Assembly (NCBI GenBank): GCA_033558025.1
Contig: JAUCEF010000014.1
Coordinates: 2,046,001-2,110,000 of the forward strand
Length of the DNA stretch: 64,000 nucleotides
Source: Phytophthora sp. 'mugwort'
Taxonomy: Eukaryota; Oomycota; Peronosporomycetes; Peronosporales; Peronosporaceae
Direction of reading: 5' to 3'
Below the pieces are notes generated by a model that saw only the letters and a list, made by a program, of their open reading frames with translations, did no database searches and was not told where the DNA came from. Made by a program: the position numbers and the translations under genes. Positions 1 through 11,900 of this stretch are shown piece by piece (position 1 is the first letter of the stretch; each line of letters begins with the position of its first letter).

Positions 1-1016
1 ACCAAACTTGAGTCGAGCTACTAGCACTGGCAGCAGTGAAAGTGGGTCAATGGGCGCTACACTCCACACCGGAAATGCTAATTGTCGGTGACGTGCTGGC
101 CGACGCGTCAGGACCCGCGGTGGACCGCCAGGTGTATGTCTCGTCAACCATCGTAGCGTCGCACCACAACGGGCTCAGGCTGGACGACGACATCTGGGCA
201 ACCGGGATTCGCATTTGTACTACGTACGGAGGAGTAGATATGGCACCTTAGAAAGCTGACATGGTGTCAACACTGCACAGCCTGACGTACTTTGATAGAG
301 GCTTGGTCTTTACCTGGAGTGGACGGCGACTAGTGATAGATACTCAGGAGATCCAAGGGACCCTCAGTCGACAATTCATCAGCGAGGAAGCGCCAGATAT
401 GGCTCGTTTCGAAGTGAATGAATTGCGTTTTTGACGCTGAAAACGCTTCGTCTCAACGACAGTGACGGCCAAGTGACGAACCCCAACACTCACTTCCGGC
501 TGCTCAGCCAACTCGGCAGACAACTGAAGGACATAGTCCCCTGGACCTGGTCGACGAGAGGAGATCTGCGCGTCACAGCTTTAACTAGACAGTTCAACGG
601 GGGCGTACTGCGCCAAATCGGTCGTCTCATGCAGCTACTGGTGCTCAACTTCCCGCAATTATTGCTGTGAGGGAAGCACACGGGGAGAATCCGGTATGCC
701 ACGAAGACGGACAGTCAGGAACACATCACGTGCTCCTTAATTGCAACTGGGCGCATTGTCAGACATGCTGGCGGGGAGGACGTGTCACTGACGGCTGTCC
801 AGGTCACGATGCACCAAGAACTGGAGACGCATATGCAACGGGTACTGGGCGACAAGGCGTCGTGGCGAACGTTCATCCGCACCCACGGCTGGCACGAATG
901 GTATGCTTGTGAGCAGGGCGCTGACGACTGCCAGCCACCAGAACACACTACAAAATAATGCTCACTAAGAGGACTCGAGCCAACGGAACGGCAATTACTA
1001 ACAAGGCGCCGGCGAA

Positions 1017-1508
1017 GTGGAAGCGCCTCCACAAAAACGCGGCAACTGGACTGCAGCTTTAAAGTGGAGCAGACTGTGCAGAATCGTGGGGTTGATTCCA
1101 TGGGGAGAACAATTATTGTTTCGAGTGAGGTACCATGCGCTCTCCGTCTACAATCCTATCTCGGCTGGGCTTCACTGCCCTCATGTGGAATGCGCACGGC
1201 ATGGCCGAGTGTGCCTACACCATGTGTTTTGGATATGCCCCGCCGCAGGTAGGTTACGAGCCATGTTGATCTCACGATGGACGGCAGCTGGGCTCCGACT
1301 TACCACATACGAGGAGGCAATTTTCTCTTTTTCTCTGGATCATACTCCCAAAGCCATCATGGCGGCGACCGGAAGGGTAATTGCTGACTACGCGGACGAA
1401 GAAAGTGGAGAACTGGGCGACATCATTGAGCGGATCACTGCGCAATGTTGGAGTATCGGAGCAGCTATACCTCCATGCAGTGTGGAGGTGGAGGGTAGCA
1501 CACTTTGA
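1017..1508 (+). pseudogene. zf-RVT (reverse transcriptase zinc-binding) fragment of element A
   Basis: The frame translates to about 160 residues with a Cys/His cluster of the form HVEC..C..HHVFWICPAA, which is the typical zinc-binding module found C-terminal to reverse transcriptases of LINE-type elements. In such proteins it lies after the RT thumb and before RNase H, and an RNase H-like frame does begin just downstream. There is no credible start codon or upstream RT in the same frame, so it is a remnant and not a gene. Confidence 0.6.
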
Positions 1509-1929
1509 TGAACACAATGACGTGTCTCAAGGATATCAAGAAGCAGCCTTTGCAGCACGACTGCGCAGCGGACACGCGAGGATAACTCAGGACGCTGCCA
1601 TGCACAGGGACAGAGCGAGATTGGGGAAGATTGGACGGATCATTTGCGCGATACTAGGTGACCACGGGCTAGGAGCGCCGTCGACGCCTGTATACACGGC
1701 CACGTGCTATTTGGTGTTTTACGATGGCGGCATCAAAGGGCCATCACTGCCAGGGACCAGCGGGGCGGTGGTCGTCAGAGCGCACATAGTATCTGGACAC
1801 TGCCAGGTGCAATACCCTAGCAGGACAAATTACCCGGGCAGGGTGGAGGTAAGCCAGCATGCAATGCAGCTGGGCTTCTTAGGACTGAGAGTGCGTAACA
1901 CGGCAGAAGAACCAGGGCGAAAAGATTGA
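1381..1929 (+). pseudogene. RNase H-like fragment of element A
   Basis: From about 1,690 this frame reads YLVFYDGGIKG followed by a Gly/Ala/Val strand (SGAVVVR). This is the first strand and first catalytic Asp of an RNase H1 fold, as used by RNase H-bearing non-LTR elements to degrade the RNA template. The next conserved piece (VADAVGFVTWKTHP, near 1,955-1,995) continues in another frame, which points to a frameshift around 1,930. The remaining acidic residues cannot be placed with certainty. The 5' portion of the frame overlaps the zinc-knuckle frame and is probably not coding. Confidence 0.5.
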
Positions 1930-2848
1930 AAACACATACTGGACGACGCGTTGGGTGGCAGACGCCGTTGGCTTCGTCACTTGGAAGACGCACCCGAGCG
2001 AGATAAACAAGACGGCGCATGCGCTGATGCAGATGGTGATAGCCACAGGTCACAGGAATGGAACGCCAGCGAAAACCCAAACGGTGGCGTGCAATGGGCA
2101 GCCATCACGAACAAAGCAGCAGGCGACGTGAAATATTGGCGAGAAGAACACGCCGATGACCCGGAAAGGACTCTGTGGAGCACAGTGTAACCATCCGGGA
2201 AGCGGCACTCACCTGTGCCTAGCACGAACAAGGGCGCAGATCTGCTGATAGCACTACTGACATGAGCGGGTATGGACATTAGGTGGCGTTAGCGGTAGTT
2301 AAATGGCATTAATGTACCTCACTTCAAAACAAAAAACAAAAGAAGGGGCTGAACGGCCATAGTTAGACCTAGGTGCCTCGCAGGAACTTTGGAACCCAGA
2401 TCATTGGGACGGAAGCATTATCGAGCTAAAGGAACGATTAACTGGAATGACAATCCCGCACGACTTGCAATTGGAAATCTACGGTATTCTCGAGAAAGAA
2501 TAGCCAGCCAGGTATGCGGAACTCTAGCGTTTATGGTAACCACGGTATCCCAGTTATCGACAGCAGAACAGGACCAGGTGCTAAAAATAGACCTCTCCGT
2601 TGACAACAACCCGGATAATTACAAAATACTTCAGATTTATTAAATCCTACGCGATCAGGGCGCACCAACAGCCTAGGCCGCCAAGAAATGCACGGAGTCG
2701 GACTCGGCTTACGAACTCCAGTGATGGCAGCTGGCAAAGCCTGCAACTGGCCTTACTCTCTCCGAGAAGTACACGCAAACTCAAGCCAAAGGCACAGAAG
2801 CGAGCGCACTCGACAATTCCAGCAGAAGGGGAACAGATCTGACAAATC

Positions 2849-3660
2849 ATGAGGACCAAAAACGATCAGCAGTATACAGAAGGGGTAGAAGCAATGCGGG
2901 ATACGGATGATTCGGATCGGAAAGCAGACCTCAGGATCACGCGGATGCCTGGCCTGAGTTATGGCAAAAGCAAGAAGCACATTGGCCGACATCAGCGCAA
3001 GCAGCGTTCCCAGTCGAACGCAGTAGCACGGAAGAATGGATACAGACAGCACAGCCAGAGCCAACAAAACGCATTCACATGGTGCAGCGATTCCCGTTTC
3101 CAGAGGAATTATTAGTCATGCTCAACGAGAAAGTATTGGAAACCTGGACGGCGGTTGGCGCCGAGGGTGTTTCCACGCAAGGTTAGTGGAATATCGCAGC
3201 AAGACAAAAGACAAGCTCACGCAGAAATGGATATGGCGCAGATGAAGTATTAAAACTTTGTGATGTCGGCAACAAACTCCGTATAGCTCAACATCTCATT
3301 TGTGCGGTAATATACGAGAGAGATATTCGAGTACTCACCGGTCAAGAAGACAATAACGAAAACGGAGCGCTAACTCGCTTACTGAGACATCTCAAAGCAG
3401 ACAGATACCGAGAAGCCTAAGCTACAACCAAACACAGTAGATTGGTTCGCAGTAGCGCGTTTTTCTCCGTGACATTCGAACATGGAGAAGCAGGGCGCGC
3501 GCGTCAGAACTAAGGGCAGCCAGGGGCAGCCTGCTGAGACTTCGATACGATATCAAGCGGAAGTAACAGCAGACGCCTATGGGCGCCATCACTATCTGCG
3601 GATGGACCAACCAGCAGAAATGGAACAGAAGATTGAGTGGAGTTATGAGAGGCACCGAAC
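2849..3660 (+). pseudogene. Unassigned 5' hydrophilic frames of element B
   Basis: Several overlapping + strand frames (2,849-3,115, 3,036-3,245, 3,482-3,754) encode Lys/Arg/Gln-rich, low-hydrophobicity peptides with no motif I recognise. Their place upstream of endonuclease and RT pieces is where a LINE ORF1 RNA-binding protein would lie, but no zinc knuckle or coiled coil is evident. They could equally be decayed non-coding leader sequence. Confidence 0.25.
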
Positions 3661-3689
3661 AATAGAAATTCAGAACCTAGGCGGCTTCA

Positions 3690-4475
3690 GAGCTGAGACG
3701 CGGAATAAATGGTTAGCAGCTTGGCGAAGAACGCCCGCGGCTGCGGTGTCTTAATTGGGTAAGGCACTGATCGTTTTCCTTTCTTTGCTGGTTGGGCCTG
3801 TGCGTCCTTCCGAAGATGCAGCCTTACTCGTAGGTGATCTGATGGCATTGGTGGTTCCTCAATTGATACCCACTGAACGTTCGCCGTCCAAGATTGTGGT
3901 ACGTAGAATCTGTCCAATCTGCTTGCTGTTTCAGGTCCCCAGTACGTGAAAAAGTCTGTTGGGTCCGGGTCCTCGTTCTCTTCCTCGACATGGTCCATGA
4001 GAGTGCGTGCATCTTCCCGATTTAGATGTTGGACTAGTTCCTGTAGCGCTGCACTCTCCGGCCTCCCTTTTCTTCTGTCTCCAATTCTATCGATCGGTGG
4101 GCTTTGTACACTGTTAAAGTCCCCGGTGAATATGATCTCACTCGTCTGCCACGGCCACTGCTGCAAAAGAGTGAAGAAGCTCTCTCTGTCGTTGTGATTG
4201 TTTGATGCATAGATATTTACTATTCTCCAGTCTCCCAACGCCAATGCAATCATCCTGTTCGTCCAATCCTCCATTCTCCAGGGTATTACTGACTCTGCTA
4301 TAGCTGGGTTCAGTAGGATCGCTATTCCCCCTGTTTTACTCTCATCAATACTCCAGTAGGATAAATCTGGCCCATTCTGCTGAAGCTGTCTTCCCCACAA
4401 TCTCTTCCACGTTGCTGCAAGCTTGGTAGCCTCCTCTATATTGCTAACATGCGTCTCTTGGACGAGCCATGTTAA
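3690..4475 (-). pseudogene. APE-type endonuclease (EEP) domain, inverted within element B
   Basis: On the - strand this segment encodes a nearly complete endonuclease/exonuclease/phosphatase domain, the enzyme that nicks target DNA for LINE integration. Reading from about 4,475 downward it shows VQETHV (catalytic Glu), VNIYASNN, FTGDFNS (the GDFN motif), SRLDRFYVP and MPSDH (the terminal SDH catalytic motif). The frame is open for at least 237 codons (4,400-3,687). The RT of the same element lies immediately downstream on the + strand, so this block is flipped relative to its normal place. The + strand linker resumes at about 4,480. Confidence 0.75.
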
Positions 4476-4484
4476 TGGCCGCCG

Positions 4485-5433
4485 ATGCGGGTACAGGAGG
4501 AGTTACTGGAATTACTGATGAACACGGAAGTGGGTAAGCAGGTTACAGCAGCGACATGGGATCATACAGTAAAGCAGTGCGTGGCCTGCATCAGGATGAT
4601 AAAGAAACGGGATAAACAAAGACGGAATGCGGTTAGTAGGAAGATTCAGGCACAGAACAGAGTGCGACTATTGACGCGAAAACAGTTACTGGATCTCCGG
4701 GTTGAGGAAGCTAGAGAGGAACACTTAGTGAGAATGGGGCAGCGACCTGAACGAACAATGGAGTAGCTCAGATGGAAATTTAAGAGAGTATATAACTGGG
4801 AGCGAGATCAGACGATCACGGCCATTCGCGAGGTCAGCGGGGCAGCGTTTCACAGGGAAATGACGACAGCCGACCGATTGGCATCGGAATGGAAGCCGAT
4901 CCTAGGCGAAGTGCATAATATTACCCCAATAGAATTGCTGGAGACTGAATTCGACAAATTTGTGCATATACCAGGTAGCAGACTTCTCACGGCAGCAGAC
5001 ATTGAACAGCTCATGCGAGAAATATCACCAGATGAGGTAATCCAGGCCATAATGCCCTAAGCCGGCAAAAAGCGGCAGGCGCGGACGGTCTCAATAATGA
5101 TTCTTACAAGATGTCCAGGCGGTATTGGTTCCAGCAATGATGGCGATCGGAAACGAGCTGTTACAGGAAGGCGAACCACCTAAGTCACTCTTAGAAGGAT
5201 TAATTATCCCGCTGAGAAAGAAAGGAGATTCGGATGGCGCGATGGACTACAGCCCTATCGCCCTATTACAAACAGAATACAAGGTGTTCACAAAAATCAT
5301 AGTGCGAGCGCAAAAGGTCATGAGAAAACCATTTGGAGATTCGCAGCAAGGATTCATGCACGGAAGACAGATGCTTAAAACACTGCTGATGATGTTGGCT
5401 CTATTCGCCACAGCACACGCAGAACACGACTAG
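4485..5433 (+). pseudogene. Linker and N-terminal reverse transcriptase fragment of element B
   Basis: A basic 93-codon frame (4,485-4,766, rich in Arg/Lys/Glu) is followed by broken frames to 5,433. The 5,125-5,433 frame has the RT 'fingers' wording typical of LINE elements: LLEGLIIPLRKKGDS, then YSPIALLQTEYKVFTKI and QQGFMHGRQM. These correspond to the conserved P-K-G-D, RPI-L-YK and Q-FM-GR segments. In-frame stops (for example after 5,058) separate the pieces. It is non-functional and continues into the RT core below. Confidence 0.7.
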
Positions 5434-5830
5434 CAGCAACGCTGAGTAGAGTAATTTTGCTCTTGGACTTTCGAAAAGCGTATGATATGGTGGCTAGGGA
5501 ATTTTTATTCGTGGCACTTCAACGACTTGGATTCTCTCTGGAATTCGTTGATATGATACGCAAATTGCACGACGGCACCACAGCACAATTTGTAGCAACG
5601 GAGAACTCTCTGATCCACTGGTAGTGATTTCTGGTATTCGGCAAGGATGTCCGCTAGCACCGTTACTCTTTATACTAGCAGCGGAAAAAAAATACTAGCA
5701 TTGGCAATTCAACAAGATAAGATCATCAAAGGGCTACCAGTACCGGGTAGTAAAGACAAAGAACACAAATTCTCAGCATTTGTATAGACGACTCAAGTTT
5801 TTTTTTTGCAGGAGGCGCAGCAGCTTCCCA
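5434..5830 (+). pseudogene. Reverse transcriptase palm fragment of element B
   Basis: Reading across frames, the sequence around 5,460-5,500 gives [11 protein letters not shown], which is RT motif A with the first catalytic Asp. Around 5,635-5,690 it gives [18 protein letters not shown] (motif B). Near 5,780 it gives a broken form of the FVDDS active-site motif C, where a stop and frame change fall in the motif. The region also carries a T-run at about 5,798. The enzyme would be inactive. Order and spacing match a LINE RT. Confidence 0.7.
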
Positions 5831-6704
5831 GAGTGATGGGCATCGTGGAGCGATTTGGACGATTATCGGGCTTACAAGTCCAACCATCAAAAAGCAAGAT
5901 CATTTTCCTGAACACGGCAGTGAACACGACAGCATTTCACGGAATACCAGTACGACGGCACGGAACTTAGGTCATGCGGTGGGCACTGAAGAGCTTACGG
6001 ATGTGATTTGGGCAACGAGGATTCGGAATGTCCAAAGGAGACTGACTAGCTACAGCGACTAAAGTCGCCACTAGCGTAAAGAACAGAGTTTTAATTCTCG
6101 ACGTGATAATGCTGCCAGCAGTATTATTTACTGCAGCAGTCTTTGACCTACCACAATGGGCAGAGCAGCAGCTCCGGAATCTTCAGAAGCTTTTTGTGTG
6201 GCAGCAATCCACTAGTACGGAGGCAAGCCGCAACAAAATCAACCCAGCCCTCTTATACACTCCAAACAGGCCGGGGTATCGGGCTGGCATCAATACTAAT
6301 AGCGTGCAAAACGCAAAGGAAGAAGCAGGCCATTCTATGGCTCACTCAACGCAAGGATCGGTATCTCACAGCCTGACAGGCATGGGTTCAACGAGGAACG
6401 ACGCAGGACTGGACAACAGGAGTTTCACCGCGCCAAGAGAAAATTAAACAGCTCCCCAAACACCCGGAAACACTTTTCAGCAAATGGTAGGATCCTGGTT
6501 AACACCGACAATGTCCAAACCAGAAGGACAAAAGCAGCAATATGAGCGGGAGCTCGACAGGATGTCAGCTGATGCAGTCAGCTGGACGACACAACAGGAA
6601 TGGGTCATGGAGCTTGCGCGACCACTCCAATCCAACCCAGGAAATGACTCCAGAGGAGGAAATGTTCTGACCCACATATCAGTGGGCTGACAATCCTTGG
6701 ATAG

Positions 6705-7415
6705 TTGATCAGCAAGGCGGAGTTTTGTCCTCATCGAAATATGATAAGATTCAGTCCTGCTCTATTGCGGAACTACAATTGTTGCGAACGGGAGATCGAA
6801 GGAACACAAAATTTGGTTATTCCGAAGGCCGGCGACACCATGCATCAACAAGCACAGTTAAGAAGATGGGGGATAGCGATACTATTAAGTGCACCAAGAA
6901 TTGGAATTGGTGAGGGACTGCAAGTACGGAATGAACTTAAGCTGAGGCATCCTACGCAACTGGAAATTGCCTACGTCTGGGAATTTAACACAGTGGGTAG
7001 GATCAGAGCCACCATAGTGAATTCAGACCCTGTACAGCTAAGCATCATGTTGGAGCAAGAGAACAATGGAGTTCATTGGAAGATAGCAAAGAACAATATT
7101 GACGACCCCAGTACGGGAGCAGACTGCCACAAACTCCGAAAGTTCCAAGATCTGGGCAATATCGTATTCTATGCGCATCCGGACATACATGGGTTCCCAC
7201 GGACAGTGCCTGAGTCCATCGCGAACAAACATATTCTTCCAGCACTGAAGAAACAACCATATCGAAGATACAAAGGCTCAGGCTTAACACTTACAAGACT
7301 ATTGGAGTCACTCAGCAAATCAGCACGCGATAGTGAATGGCAATCTGCAGCTTTACATCAGACGCCAACAAAAGTTTGGGCCTCAAAGAACGAGTTAACG
7401 GAGTACCAAGTTTGA
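6705..7415 (+). pseudogene. Long open segment between RT and zinc knuckle of element B
   Basis: This is the longest open frame of element B (236 codons). I do not recognise a domain in it. It lies between the RT palm and the zf-RVT knuckle, the place of the RT thumb/connection region in LINE ORF2 proteins, and is probably part of the same ancient polyprotein. The residues are mixed and globular-looking, with no membrane segments. Confidence 0.4.
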
Positions 7416-7485
7416 GTGGGATATAGAGTGGCGATGAGGCAATTGAACTCTATCATTCTGGTCGAGAACGAGACAATAGCTTCCG

Positions 7486-7791
7486 CAAGCTACATTGTTG
7501 CCAGGGAGTAAAAGAGACAATGGAACACATATTTTGGAACTGCCCCTGCCCCCAAGCGTGTTGGCAGAAGCTCATATGCCATGGACCGGGGAACGATGGG
7601 AGCTCGGAAGATTGCAAGGCTTCTTAGCCAGCGGCGCGAGCAGAACCTCACCGCAAATATTAAAAGTGATCACGGAACAGTTCACCAGGGAACACCCCGA
7701 TTCGGCGGATTCATATACAGTCATCTGGAAGCGGATCTGGTACATTCTCAGTAGCACATGTATAACCAGCTTATGGATTCAACGGAACTGA
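7486..7791 (+). pseudogene. zf-RVT fragment of element B
   Basis: Just upstream of and overlapping this frame, the sequence near 7,490-7,580 encodes ETMEHIFWNCPCPQACW, the core of the zinc-binding module found after LINE reverse transcriptases. It parallels HHVFWICPAA in element A at 1,200. The listed frame itself is the shifted reading, so a frameshift lies near the start. Downstream frames to about 8,030 are broken and no RNase H domain is evident. Confidence 0.5.
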
Positions 7792-8096
7792 GTCACATTC
7801 AACCAAAAGGCAGTGACAGTCGAAGGTAGCGTAATGGAATATTGGGACTCCAGCATGCGGCAGCTACGAGCTGTGGCTAAACGAGAGTATCGAACAGCAG
7901 AAACAAAATACAGGAGCAACGTCTAATGCTATGGCAACAAAAGATAGCCAGACAACCTCGAGAGCCGTCACTCAAGGGGACAAGCCCCATACAAACACCG
8001 AACCGAGGAACCGGCGTTATTAACCAGGCTTAAGATCTACCAGACATCTTGCCATCCATAATGGTTAAATAGACTAGTCTGATCTCTCTATTTCTA

Positions 8097-8360
8097 ACAT
8101 GTGTGCCAGCAGTTGTCATCGAACTCATGTCGGCTACCGACAGGATCGAAGACTTGCAGGCGAAGGTGACTAAGTTTATAAATGCTGGTATCCGTGAAGT
8201 TGTTATTGTTGACACCAGACATGATCGCGTGTGGATCTACAATCGAAACCAGCAGCCGTATTTTTACTCATTGGCTCCGATTGAGTTCGACTCATGGCCA
8301 GGATTTACGCTTGATTGTATTGCCATACGAGACGCACGGACACAAGCTGGATTAACGTAA
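8097..8360 (+). pseudogene. Uma2-family (PF05685-like) nuclease fragment, copy 1
   Basis: The peptide reads VVIELMSATDRIEDLQAKV followed by a Gly-containing helix (INAGIREVVIVDT) and then RVWIYNRNQQP. This is the pattern of the Uma2 PD-(D/E)XK fold: the V-V-E-hydrophobic-S strand, a Lys-containing helix (LQAKVTKF), the AGVxEyWlvD strand and the final beta strand. The family is mainly bacterial. An upstream stop (near 8,096) leaves no N-terminal third, so this is a fragment. A second, about 90% similar copy lies at 53,515-53,700 on the - strand, shortened by a 1-nt deletion and disrupted by a 4-nt insertion. Family assignment is by motif reading only. Confidence 0.55.
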
Positions 8361-8898
8361 CACAAAGTGATGGCCACATACGCAAGATGCAATGTAGAAC
8401 GAGTCCGCATAAACTCTACAATGTCTTAAACTTTGATCTCTCTCGGCTCCAGCACGTATTCGCACCAGCCGATGGAGCACCCGTCATCTCTCCACAGGAA
8501 TAAATGGTGACGTCGTCCCCCGCGGCTTCGTCTTCGGATCAGGAACGGCAAGAAACAGCAATCACAACCAGATTCTACCGCAGGTCCTTCCTTTCCTCTA
8601 CCGGTAGCCACGCAGTACAACTTCATCAGCATCCGTCCAGCTTCCGAGTCGCCCCCGAACACCCTATCAGCAACAGCAACAGCAAGCAAAACCACCAGCC
8701 CTGCCGCCTCCGTACCAATTCCCGCTCTTCCTTGCCTCCATCGTCAGGGTGTATGAAACACTTCCAGTATGGCACACTATCCATTATTACTATGCAAAGT
8801 TTTGTTGAAGTGGTCGCGTCGTTTCGCGCGCGGTAAACGTCGCAGAACCAGACGTCGGAAGAAAAAACATGGCTACAATATCGCATACAAACCCCAAG
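8361..8898. other. Intergenic region upstream of the formin
   Basis: There is no supportable gene here. Overlapping frames on both strands are open by chance (Ser/Arg-rich). The stretch at 8,640-8,690 has a CAGCAA-type simple-sequence bias. It carries whatever promoter drives the formin gene that starts at 8,921. Confidence 0.5.
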
Positions 8899-8915
8899 TC
8901 ATTTTTTGTCATTTT
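8899..8915 (+). promoter_or_regulatory. Possible oomycete initiator (Inr-like) sites for the formin
   Basis: Two TCATTTT matches to the oomycete initiator core (YCAYTYY) occur in tandem, 6-22 bp before the formin ATG at 8,921. They would imply a very short 5' leader, which is common in oomycetes. This is a short degenerate motif, so chance occurrence is quite possible. Confidence 0.3.
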
Positions 8916-8920
8916 CCGCA

Positions 8921-11900
8921 ATGGAGTCTCTGCGCCGCCTCACGAGTTCCGTGTTCGATGCGGGACCCGCGCGCCTCGTGCGCCGCGCGAGCATGGGAGA
9001 CGTGAGACCTCCAGACGCTCGCTCTCTGGAACTTACCTTCATGACGGAGCGGCTCGTGGTCGTCGGCGCGCCCTGTGACGCCCCCACGGACAAGAAGCGC
9101 AACGTGGTGAATGCAGACGAGCTGGCGCAATACCTGGACGCGCAGCACCGCGGGCGCTTCCTTCTCTTCAACCTCAACGCACTAGACGACGTCCAATCAG
9201 CTGAGGCTCAAGATGGACGCCATCTCCTCACTCTTGGCGGCTGGCGTGCATCCCTGGATGACACGGACAACGCCTCGTCCGTGGCCGACAAACTACACGA
9301 GCAGATGCTCGAGTTCAACTGGGAACGCGACGGCATGAAGGCACACACCCCACCATTTGACCTAATCTTTCGCATCTGCTACGCGCTGGACGCGTGGCTA
9401 TCGCTGGACCCGCAGAACGTGGCGCTTATTAACTGCCAGACGGGTAAGACTCGCAGCGGCGTCGTGGTGGCCTGCTACCTGCTGTTCGCAAGGCTCGCGG
9501 ATGATCCGACGGACGCTTTTGTGGAGTTCTACAGGAAGCGCTGGGACATGAAGTCGCTCACGCCGCAGGCATTGAGGAAGAAGACGCCGCCATCCATCCA
9601 GAGGTTTTTGTCGGGCTTCCACGAGCTGCTGGAGAAGCACAACCCCCCGAACGACAAGCCACTGCTGCTCAAAGCCGTGATCTTCAGACAACTGCCGGTG
9701 GAGCTGCAGCCTTGCGTGCAGATATGGGACGACTACAAGCTGGTCTTTTGTACGGACGGCGCCCTGAGTGGAGAAGCTCCCGTGCTGGATTGGAATGAAG
9801 AAGACGGATTCTTCGCCATTTTGTGGGAGAATGGAGTCGAGTTGGATGGCGGGTTCTCGATTTTGTGCTCGTTTGGAGAAGAGTACGACAATGCCGACGA
9901 GGTGGACGCTTCATCAAGAGTGTTGTTTAGATATGCAGACTCGACACTGTTTCTCATGCCTGGCTTGGTGACGCTCAACAAATACGACTTGGACTTGATG
10001 AAACAATATGAACATGGATTCGATGAGGACCAGTTTTCAGTGGATCTGGTGCTGCATGAACATAGCGCCAAGAAGCCTCGGAACCCCGTGAAAATGGATT
10101 ATACAGGGAACAACGCAGTGCGCCAAGGGCTGATAGAGATCACCAAGCACCACGTCGTGTTGCCGGACCCAGCCATGCACTCGAACTTTATTCGCATGGG
10201 ATTCTGTGAAACCCCAACGACATTTGCATTGCAATGCTCTCAGAACGCACCGAACGTGGCGCTTGATTTATTGCATTCCAAGGGATTGTCGGCTTGTTTT
10301 GCTCTGGAAGCAGCAGAGATAGCGGTCAAAAAGGAGGAAGAAACAAGTGTCAAGGCAATTAAGCAGAACGTGGACCCTTTTACTGGAAACTACCACCAAC
10401 GAGCAGAGCATCGACAAACGACAGCAGAAATTGTGGCTATGCAGTCTCAGCGCTCACGGTATTCAATCCCTACAGCTGTGGACTCGTCAATGTGTGATAC
10501 ATGCAGAGAAGACGACTACATGATGCGACCGCAGATCGTCCAGTGTGCAGGTCGATGTGGAAAATACTATCATACAACATGTGTGGGGCTTCGGAAGATT
10601 CCATTTGGATTGACGACGATGAGTGATCGTACCAATCATGCTGTCTATGTCAAGAAGTTTTTCAGTGCGTGGGAATGCGATGCTTGCGCCCCAAAGGCCA
10701 CGCTCTCGACCGCTGTCGTACCCGGTGGGGAGATTCCGTCCAACATGAAGTTAGTGCCTGCTTCTTGGGTTCGTGGTGATCCTGGTGCTGGGTCTATTAA
10801 CTCACAAGATATTAGAGATACAGCTAACGCGAGAGATTCATCCTGTACCACTACGACCCGTGGTAGTCTCTCCGTCACCGTGAGTGGAGATACTCACTCG
10901 GTTATCGAGGAAAATGCTCCAGAAGAATTCAATCAGCTTAAAGTGTTTCTAGCGTCAAATGGATTATCGATTGAAGATCTTATGAAAGCAGCGACGAGTC
11001 CAGACACAACAAGTACTTCATTGGCTATTTCACTAGCAAATACTCTGGCATCCACAAACTCCGCTGCTAAGACTTTGTCTGGGTTATCTAAACAGGATAC
11101 GAAGTCTGCACTGCTCGAGATTGCAACGGAGTCGACTGACGCGAGTGAGACATCGACTGGAAGCATGGAGGACAGCAAATATACGTTGATGCTGAAACGT
11201 GGTGTTCCATGGGGGGCGGCTCAAAGCTGCATGCGGAAGGACGGTGTGGATCCCTCGACTTTGAAGCCCCTTCCTCCAAGCGAAGGCACCCCAGGTGATG
11301 CCAATAGTGCGAATGAGGTGCCTATCGTTGAGAAAACCCGATTAAAGGACATGGAACAGTATGCCAGCTACTTCCGAATGCTGCGAATGGGATGTCCGAA
11401 AGAAGCTGTGAAACAGAAACTAACCATGGACGGGCTTGATCCAATCATTTTGGACCTGGGTCCCGATGCAATTTATGAAGACGTGAAGGACCGCATCACT
11501 GCTACACAAACAGTGTCAAAGCTTCAAGATGATATTAAATGCGTGGGCCCACCTCCAAATGACAACGTGAACGATTCTGCGTCGGAAGTTTTGCTGAAAG
11601 ATCACGAAGTATACGCTAAATATTTCAAGATGCTCAAGATGGGTCTACCTGAAGGTGCTGTTCGCCAGAAAATGAAGGCAGATGAAGTTGATGAGCGCGT
11701 TTTGGACCTTGGGGGTGACGTATCTTTCTTAAAACTGCCCAAACCGGATGACAAGAAAGAACCCGCTGCTCCAGTGAATGATGTGAAAATTAAGGATGAT
11801 CCGAAATATGCCAAATATTTCAAGATGATGCAGATGGGTTTGCCTGAAGGTGCTGTCAGGCAAAAGATGAACGTGGATGGGGTGGACCAACGAGTTTTGG

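Larger units (their letters stand above)
1..2340 (+). mobile_element. Decayed 3' part of a non-LTR retrotransposon (element A)
   Basis: This stretch reads as the downstream half of a LINE-type element on the + strand. In order it shows RT-derived debris (about 430-700), a reverse-transcriptase zinc-knuckle segment (1,017-1,508) and an RNase H-like segment (1,621-2,100), each in a different frame and broken by stops. It ends near an A-rich run at about 2,325-2,345. No endonuclease or RT catalytic core is visible, so the element is 5' truncated or runs off the left edge. It is inactive. The domain order and zinc-knuckle wording match element B (2,390-8,030), so the two are probably related copies in tandem; that relation is inferred by eye. 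Confidence 0.6.
2390..8030 (+). mobile_element. Near full-length but decayed non-LTR retrotransposon (element B)
   Basis: This region holds the parts of a LINE-type element in roughly the expected order on the + strand: unassigned hydrophilic 5' frames (about 2,390-3,700), an endonuclease domain (3,690-4,475, but inverted), an RT linker (4,485-4,770), an RT core (about 5,070-5,830), a long unassigned segment (6,705-7,415) and a zf-RVT knuckle (about 7,486-7,600). Many stops and frameshifts break every part, so it is dead. The 3' boundary is set near 8,030, where the Uma2-like fragment starts. No target-site duplication was identified. Homology of the 5' frames to a gag-like ORF1 is a guess from position only. 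Confidence 0.65.
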
